This document shows positions 1 to 4,148 of a DNA stretch of 5,706 bases, piece by piece. The notes under the pieces were generated by a model. It saw only the letters and a list, made by a program, of their open reading frames with translations. It searched no databases and had not been told where the DNA came from. This stretch comes from Victivallaceae bacterium (GTDB lineage Bacteria > Verrucomicrobiota > Lentisphaeria > Victivallales > Victivallaceae): contig JAQUOK010000242.1 in NCBI GenBank assembly GCA_028717165.1, positions 1-5,706 on the forward strand, read 5' to 3'. The position numbers and the translations under genes are program-made. Position 1 is the stretch's first letter; every line of letters begins with the position of its first letter.

Positions 1-198
1 CCTTGCAACTTCGATCTCAAGCTCAAATAATTTAGCGGTTTTGAATTTGCCATCGAAATAATACTATAAATAGTGGGATTATAATTTATTGCATACCATA
101 CTAATAATTCTATTAGTTCAATTTTGCTGCAAACGCCAATTATCTGCGCTGGTTCGTTTAAAACAGCCTCGAGTAGGCCTCAGAAACGACCAGCAGGA
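1..198. other. left-edge region without a supported gene
   Basis: No reading frame here has both a start and a recognisable product. On the minus strand, positions 60-1 can be read as a protein-like stretch (YFDGKFKTAKLFELEIEVAR), but it follows an in-frame stop and has no start codon. Another minus frame begins with an ATG at 53-51 (MANSKPLNYLSL...) and runs off the window edge without a ribosome binding site. Three plus frames also enter from the left and close within about 60 bases. A small hairpin with a 7-bp stem lies at 100-117 (ACTAATA, loop ATTC, TATTAGT). A larger one at 148-194 is listed separately. Confidence 0.5.
148..194 (-). terminator. imperfect hairpin just after the pentapeptide gene; possible terminator
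   Basis: Read on the minus strand, GCTGGTCGTTT (194-184) can pair with AAACGAACCAGC (159-148), giving an 11-bp stem with one bulged base. The 24-nt loop contains a further 4-bp stem (GCCT/AGGC). The structure begins four bases after the TAA of the gene at 199-1575, which is where a terminator or 3'-end-stabilising hairpin would sit. There is no run of T after the stem, so it does not fit a standard intrinsic terminator. Its role is inferred from position only. Confidence 0.35.
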
Positions 199-1575
199 TT
201 ATTCGTTGATTCGCTCGCCGAGTTCGTTTACTAGAATCATGCCGTAGTCTTTGGGCTTGAAGCCGTGTGGGAGTTTAGTCATGAAGTCTTTTGATTTGCA
301 ATACAGCGCATCTTTTAATTTTGCTATATTTAAATTCATCGCCATCCTCAAATCCACACCAACCAAATTCACGCGGGCAAAATTAGCATCTAACAATTTG
401 GCATGAGCTAATTTTGCGCAACTTAAATTTACACCAGCTAAATTTGTACAGCTCAGATCTGTATGGATTAAATTTGCACCAATCAAATTTGCGTCGGTTA
501 AATTAGCACCAGTTAAATTAGTGTTGGTTAAATTTGCGCGGATTAAATTTGCGCTAGTTAAATTTGCATTGGAAAAATTTCCATAACTTAAATCTGCACG
601 AGTTAAATTTACATTAGTTAAGTTTGCATTGGGCGAAGTTGTATTTTTTAAATTCGCGCGGTTTATGTTTGCGTCCGTTAAGTTCGCGTTGATTAAAAAA
701 GTGTCCGTTAAATTTGAGTCAGTTAAATCAGCACTGGTTAAGTCAGCATTAGTCAAATTAGCGTTAGTAAAATCAGCTTTTGATAAATTTGCATTGGTCA
801 AATTTGAAGCGGCTAGATTGGTGTTGATTAAATTTGCGCTGAAAAAATTGCCATAGTTTAAATTGGCAAATTGTAATTGAAAATCTGCAAAACTTAAGCT
901 GTTTTTTTTGTTAAACAAATTAATCTCGTCTTGTTTTTGGTGACTTTGATGTTTTATCACATGGTAAATAACTTCGATGTAAACAGGAAGCCTGGAAACA
1001 TTTTTAAAGTCAGGGTTATGTTTCCAAAAATTTTCTAAAAACTCCTTAAATAAAGAATGGATATGAGCCGCTAGATCAATATGCTGAGTTGCATAAAATT
1101 TACTTACCTTGTAAATTGCTTCAGTTTTCTGAGTATCAGTTGAATTTTCATAAATAAATGTTTCTTGAACTTCTATTAGATTTTTCCAGAATTTCTTTTT
1201 ATCTTGTAATTCAATATCTCGTTTTTTAAACTTCTTACCTTCAGGCTGTTTTTCTTTTAACCTTTTTTCTTCTTGCAATTCAATATTTTGCTGTCGTTTC
1301 TCTGAATTTTGGACTTCTGCAAGATTTTCCCAAAGCCGCTTTTTCCCCTGTGGAGTAAGTTCTTGCTCGGTTGAGTCATTTTTTTTTGGGGCATTTTTCT
1401 TGAAGAACCAAAGGAAAAGTGATATAACAACCGGGTCTATGCATTCTTTTGCCGACAAAATATAAAATATACCTAACTTATTAAAAATAAAACAGATTCC
1501 TAAAACCATCATAGCTATAATTATTTCCTGTTGATGATTCTTTTTTATAGAATTACAAATAAATTTAAGTCTCAT
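199..1575 (-). CDS. membrane-anchored pentapeptide-repeat protein
   Basis: This 458-residue protein has four parts. Residues about 18-40 and 46-58 are hydrophobic and look like two membrane segments joined by a short loop. Residues about 60-140 are a lysine/glutamate/glutamine-rich linker, probably helical, with repeats of the form KK-x-[LF]-W-x-N-L-x-E-V-Q. Residues about 141-226 look like a folded helical region of unknown family. Residues 229-409 are pentapeptide repeats of the A-[ND]-L-x-x type, with Leu or Phe every fifth residue for about 37 repeats, enough for roughly nine turns of a right-handed quadrilateral beta-helix. The tail (LPHGFKPKDYGM) resembles the closing segment of many pentapeptide proteins. 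The centre of the repeat at residue 314 is Ser instead of a large hydrophobic residue. The start is the first ATG after an upstream stop, but no clear ribosome binding site precedes it. The family has no single function: some members mimic DNA and shield gyrase, many are uncharacterised. Two membrane segments and the linker argue against a simple soluble Qnr-like role. The cellular function is unknown. Confidence 0.9.
   Translation of the reverse strand: MRLKFICNSIKKNHQQEIIIAMMVLGICFIFNKLGIFYILSAKECIDPVVISLFLWFFKKNAPKKNDSTEQELTPQGKKRLWENLAEVQNSEKRQQNIELQEEKRLKEKQPEGKKFKKRDIELQDKKKFWKNLIEVQETFIYENSTDTQKTEAIYKVSKFYATQHIDLAAHIHSLFKEFLENFWKHNPDFKNVSRLPVYIEVIYHVIKHQSHQKQDEINLFNKKNSLSFADFQLQFANLNYGNFFSANLINTNLAASNLTNANLSKADFTNANLTNADLTSADLTDSNLTDTFLINANLTDANINRANLKNTTSPNANLTNVNLTRADLSYGNFSNANLTSANLIRANLTNTNLTGANLTDANLIGANLIHTDLSCTNLAGVNLSCAKLAHAKLLDANFARVNLVGVDLRMAMNLNIAKLKDALYCKSKDFMTKLPHGFKPKDYGMILVNELGERINE
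343..897 (-). repeat. 15-bp periodic repeats encoding the pentapeptide array
   Basis: The DNA repeats with a 15-bp period because each pentapeptide is encoded by five codons. On the plus strand this shows as recurring GTTAAATTTGC-like units. The register is unbroken from residue 229 to 409, with no insertion or deletion. The units have diverged enough that no two long neighbours look identical, which argues against a recent expansion. The plus-strand open frame at 629-856 is a by-product of this periodicity, not a gene. Confidence 0.85.
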
Positions 1576-1662
1576 TTTGCCATTTTAAATATAGATAATT
1601 ACCAAAAGTTATCCCGGCTGGATGTTTTGCCTTACGCTTAAAAGTCAAAAAGAACAGCATAA

Positions 1663-1678
1663 TGGAGCTGGCGCTCCA
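1663..1678. repeat. 6-bp perfect hairpin with GC-rich stem
   Basis: TGGAGC and GCTCCA flank a 4-base loop TGGC. It stands out as a GC-rich patch in an otherwise AT-rich gap. No T run follows on either strand, so a plain terminator is not supported. It could be the tip of a larger folded element, because longer-range inverted repeats surround it. Confidence 0.5.
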
Positions 1679-1747
1679 GCCTTGACGGGTACTTATATGT
1701 TTTATCTTGACTTGACGCTTCGGCGAAAGAGCATTTGATGCTGTTCA

Positions 1748-1767
1748 AAAACAAAATATTTTGTTTT
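1748..1767. repeat. perfect 20-bp AT-rich palindrome
   Basis: AAAACAAAAT (1748-1757) is followed directly by its exact reverse complement ATTTTGTTTT (1758-1767). There is no spacer, so as DNA it is a symmetric site of the sort a dimeric regulator could bind. As RNA it would form only a weak A-U hairpin. It lies about 140 bases beyond the kinase stop and about 175 bases upstream of the pentapeptide start. Its function is unknown. Confidence 0.55.
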
Positions 1768-1909
1768 AAAACACTTATAAAATATACCTTGTACATCATG
1801 AGCTGTCAAGTTGTGAAGCGTAAAATAGCGATCTATGACGTGAAACAACCTTACCGCGATTAAACGAACAACCTTGGGCACAAATAGCAAAAAATAAATT
1901 TTATAGAAA

Positions 1910-3601
1910 TTATCTTTTTGCAATAATTGCGAGTAGTTCTTTTTTACTGTAAGGCTTACTGAGAAAACCATCAAAACCAGCATCCTGGCAGCGTTTAACA
2001 TCCGCTTTTAGCACATATGCAGTTTCCGCTATATATGTGATATTCTTCTCTGGAAATTTGTCTATCAACCATTTTCTACATTCAAAACCATCCGCGCCGG
2101 GAAGCGATATATCTAGCAAGGCGATATCCGGCAAAAAACCTTCATTACATATTTTCTGCATTTCTACAAAGGATTCGGCTATTTTGCAGTGTACATTTAA
2201 AGTCTGCAATATTTCTTTGAGGTACAAAGATGAAACATTATCATCTTCAACAATCAGAATGTTAGCTGGTATTTTAATATCCTGTTTTTTTACCGGTTCG
2301 TCAGGTAATACATCAGCATCAACTTTGACCGGAAAAGTAAAAGATACTGTTGTTCCTTTACCTATTTTACTTTTAATGTTCAATGAACCTCCCACTGTTT
2401 CTAAAATTTTTGAAACAATTGCCAATCCTAAACCAGTTCCCCCATATTTTCTAGTTGAAGATTGGTTAATTTGTGTGAATGGTTTCAGTACTTCATTTTT
2501 CATGTTACCAGGGATGCCAATACCTGTATCTTTAACTTCAATTAATAAAAATTCGTCTTTATAGTCTGCTTTGACGTTAACGCTTCCTTCTTCGGTGAAT
2601 TTTATTGCGTTCCCAATAAGATTGAACATGATTTGCTTGAATTGCCTTTTAGCTCCAATTACCCCGCATGGTAAATTTTCAGATTGAAAATCCAGCTTAA
2701 TATTCCTTTTTTCTGATTTGAAATTAAAAATTTCCATACTTTCTCTAATCAGCCTTTCGGGAGGAAACTTAACAAGCAGCATTTCAAACTTTCCAGACTC
2801 AATACTTGATAACACGAGAATATCATCTATCAGTTCATTCAGATTTTTACCACATGTTTTTACTATTTCCAGATACCTAAGAATTTTAGAAATTTTTCCC
2901 TTGCCGTCACATTCTAATAAAGCATCTTCAATAATTTCGGAAAATCCAAGGAGCCCATTTAACGGAGTTCTTATTTCATGAGACATGGTACTGAGAAATT
3001 CTGATTTAGCGGTATTGGCGGCATTAGCCTTATGGATGGCAGCTTCTAATTTTTCTTCGATCTCTTTACGTGCAGTAATATCATTTATCGCGATGTGCAA
3101 AACAGGTGTGCCATCGACAGTTGTTGCAAAACTTGTCGTAAGGTTTCCCCAGAGCATAGCTCCATCTTTTTTTAATATTCGGAGTTCGCATGTTTGCGTT
3201 TTGTTATCCTTAAACAGTTTTTGGCGATACAAATAATAGATGTCCAGATCCTCTGCCATAATGAACCGGGTGAATGGCTGATTGATCAGCGCATCTTTAT
3301 TTATTCCGAACATGTTAGAGACGGCCAGGTTTGCTTCAAGGATCAAACCTTCTTCATTCACGGAGCAATATCCCACCGGAGCCAGATCATATAGTTCAAA
3401 ATAACGTGCTGACGTCGAGTTTAGTCTATCCTGAGTATGGCGCAATTCTTCGTTTTGCAGCTCCAGTTCGATTTGGTGTATATGAAGCTCTTCGACTATT
3501 TTTTCATGGGGTGATAGATGCTCCAATTTTTTTACACTTTTTGCTGATTTTTTTTGGTATATTTCTTCTGCCCGGCAGCGTAAATCAGTCAATTCATTCA
3601 T
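1910..3601 (-). CDS. PAS-domain hybrid sensor histidine kinase with C-terminal receiver
   Basis: This is a 563-residue signalling protein that autophosphorylates on His and relays the phosphate to its own receiver Asp. Residues about 33-62 form a helix with the motif HQIELELQNEELR. Residues about 64-180 are a PAS sensor domain (F/YELYDLAPVGY at the start, NDITARK at the end). The HisKA dimerisation domain has its H-box at 204-213 (STMSHEIRTP, phospho-acceptor His208). The ATPase domain has an N box (N327-N331), a G1 box (D358-T-G-I-G), an F box (PF at 374-375) and a G2 box (GGTGLGL, 387-393). The receiver (about 446-563) has acidic E452/D453/D454, phospho-acceptor Asp497, Thr527 and Lys549-Pro550, so every key residue is intact. 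No membrane segment or signal peptide is seen, so it should sense a cytoplasmic cue through PAS. No HPt or DNA-binding domain is present, so the downstream partner lies elsewhere. The ATG follows AGGAG at 3612-3608 with 6-nt spacing. The gene lies 28 nt after the small reading frame at 3630-3860 and is probably co-transcribed with it. Confidence 0.95.
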   Translation of the reverse strand: MNELTDLRCRAEEIYQKKSAKSVKKLEHLSPHEKIVEELHIHQIELELQNEELRHTQDRLNSTSARYFELYDLAPVGYCSVNEEGLILEANLAVSNMFGINKDALINQPFTRFIMAEDLDIYYLYRQKLFKDNKTQTCELRILKKDGAMLWGNLTTSFATTVDGTPVLHIAINDITARKEIEEKLEAAIHKANAANTAKSEFLSTMSHEIRTPLNGLLGFSEIIEDALLECDGKGKISKILRYLEIVKTCGKNLNELIDDILVLSSIESGKFEMLLVKFPPERLIRESMEIFNFKSEKRNIKLDFQSENLPCGVIGAKRQFKQIMFNLIGNAIKFTEEGSVNVKADYKDEFLLIEVKDTGIGIPGNMKNEVLKPFTQINQSSTRKYGGTGLGLAIVSKILETVGGSLNIKSKIGKGTTVSFTFPVKVDADVLPDEPVKKQDIKIPANILIVEDDNVSSLYLKEILQTLNVHCKIAESFVEMQKICNEGFLPDIALLDISLPGADGFECRKWLIDKFPEKNITYIAETAYVLKADVKRCQDAGFDGFLSKPYSKKELLAIIAKR

Positions 3602-3607
3602 GATTTT

Positions 3608-3612
3608 CTCCT
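3608..3612 (-). promoter_or_regulatory. ribosome binding site of the hybrid kinase
   Basis: AGGAG on the minus strand, six bases before the ATG at 3601. The surrounding sequence AGGAGAAAAT is identical to that preceding the ATT of the small upstream reading frame (3870-3861). This similarity supports the ATT as a genuine start site. Confidence 0.8.
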
Positions 3613-3629
3613 AATCCAGATTACCCGTT

Positions 3630-3860
3630 CTATAGTTGAAACATATTAATCAGGGCGCGGACTGTCATTTGTCCTTTTACGGCAGTACCATCTTTAGTAA
3701 TTCGTTTTATATTAAATGGCTTTAAAATTTTGTTCTGGCTCAGATTTGTTATATCCAGAAAACTGATAACTGTGCTTTCTATCGCGTTGCCGTTGATTAT
3801 TACGGTATTGCATGTTGATTTAGCAGCCTTGGCCTTGGTACTTTGGGTTTTAGTAATAAT
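3630..3860 (-). CDS. small hypothetical protein with a non-canonical ATT start
   Basis: This 76-codon frame ends with TAG, 28 nt before the hybrid kinase, and looks co-transcribed with it. It has no ATG, GTG or TTG until codon 65. However, AGGAG (3870-3866) sits five bases before an ATT codon (3860-3858), with a second ATT right after it. ATT is a known rare initiator (E. coli infC), so I place the start there. The predicted protein begins with a Lys/Ala/Ser/Thr-rich stretch (TKTQSTKAKAAKS), then a mixed segment NTVIINGNAIESTVISFLD, and ends KGQMTVRALINMFQL. It has no membrane segment, signal peptide or motif that I recognise, and I do not assign a function. An alternative is that the original ATG was lost by mutation and this is a recent pseudogene. 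An intact frame, the strong ribosome binding site and the tight spacing to the kinase favour a real gene. Confidence 0.55.
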   Translation of the reverse strand: MITKTQSTKAKAAKSTCNTVIINGNAIESTVISFLDITNLSQNKILKPFNIKRITKDGTAVKGQMTVRALINMFQL

Positions 3861-3865
3861 ATTTT

Positions 3866-3870
3866 CTCCT
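3866..3870 (-). promoter_or_regulatory. ribosome binding site that places the ATT start
   Basis: AGGAG on the minus strand with a 5-nt spacer to the ATT at 3860-3858, or 8 nt to the following ATT at 3857-3855. No standard start codon lies within reach in any of the three frames. The AGG bases also form part of an inverted repeat (3868-3874 with 3902-3908) that could mask the site. Confidence 0.65.
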
Positions 3871-3908
3871 GATAAAAATTAAACTTAACCTTGACCAGCC
3901 GTATCAGG
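3868..3908 (-). promoter_or_regulatory. inverted repeat overlapping the small gene's ribosome binding site
   Basis: On the minus strand CCTGATA (3908-3902) is an exact match for pairing with TATCAGG (3874-3868), enclosing a 27-nt loop. The second arm includes AGG of the AGGAG site, so folding would hide the ribosome binding site. A competing pairing exists between GATAAAA (3916-3910) and TTTTATC (3877-3871), which overlaps the first and would leave AGG free. Two exclusive stems of this kind are consistent with a translational switch, but no known riboswitch class is recognised. Confidence 0.4.
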
Positions 3909-3970
3909 CTTTTATCAACTCCCAATTTTATTTTTTAAACAAATTCATCCAAACCACTAATATACGTTCC

Positions 3971-3998
3971 TATATACATAAAGCAATTAAATCAACAA
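3971..3998 (-). promoter_or_regulatory. candidate promoter for the small gene and kinase
   Basis: On the minus strand TTGTTG (3998-3993) and TATATA (3976-3971) are separated by 16 bases, a fair match to a housekeeping promoter. Transcription would start near 3964, leaving a leader of about 100 nt before the ATT, which includes the inverted repeat over the ribosome binding site. The region is AT-rich, so chance matches are likely. Confidence 0.35.
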
Positions 3999-4088
3999 TA
4001 ATCAGTGATAAAAAATCAAAAACATTTTTTCTTACTCAAATATCTGCAAACCTACATGGCATCCCTTGGGTAATTTCTCGGATTAGAT

Positions 4089-4116
4089 TTGAAAAGCCTA
4101 TGAAATCAACTATATT
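4089..4116 (+). promoter_or_regulatory. candidate promoter for enzyme I
   Basis: TTGAAA (4089-4094) and TATATT (4111-4116) with a 16-base spacer would start transcription about 25 bases before the ATG at 4149. A perfect TATAAT lies at 4127-4132 but has no matching -35 element and would leave only about 10 bases of leader. The ribosome binding site of enzyme I is weak (GGAT at 4140-4143). Confidence 0.35.
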
Positions 4117-4148
4117 TTAAAAATCATATAATAACCACTGGATAATTA

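Larger units (their letters stand above)
1576..1909. other. 334-base structured gap between kinase and pentapeptide gene
   Basis: No gene here is convincing. The gap is dense in inverted repeats. TTACGCTT (1632-1639) pairs with AAGCGTAA (1816-1823). Nested inside, GAACAGCAT (1652-1660) pairs with ATGCTGTTC (1738-1746). GGCTGGA (1616-1622) can pair with TCCAGCC (1675-1681), an alternative to the local hairpin TGGAGC/GCTCCA (1663-1678). A perfect AT-rich palindrome occupies 1748-1767. Two short open frames exist: 1565-1660 on minus (31 codons, running into the pentapeptide start) and 1738-1863 on plus (41 codons). Neither has a good ribosome binding site or a recognisable product. The region may carry the kinase 3' end, the promoter of the pentapeptide gene, or a small dispersed repeat element. 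Confidence 0.6.

Noticed and set aside
629..856. Plus-strand 75-codon frame rich in K-F-A-L-V repeats
   Set aside because: It is the antisense reading of the 15-bp pentapeptide-coding repeats.
343..897. CRISPR or tandem DNA repeat array
   Set aside because: The 15-bp periodicity is explained by pentapeptide coding; there are no conserved repeats with unique spacers.
1702..2001. Minus-strand 99-codon frame overlapping the end of the kinase
   Set aside because: Its first third lies inside the receiver-coding region in another frame, there is no suitable ribosome binding site, and the rest runs through the inverted-repeat gap with no recognisable motif.
2037..3603. Several plus-strand open frames opposite the hybrid kinase
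   Set aside because: The kinase frame has all its domain motifs intact across this region; the antisense frames are shadows.
4056..4072. TGGCATCCCTTGGG as a sigma-54 promoter
   Set aside because: The GG and GC elements are not in the required spacing; the second element reads GT instead of GC.
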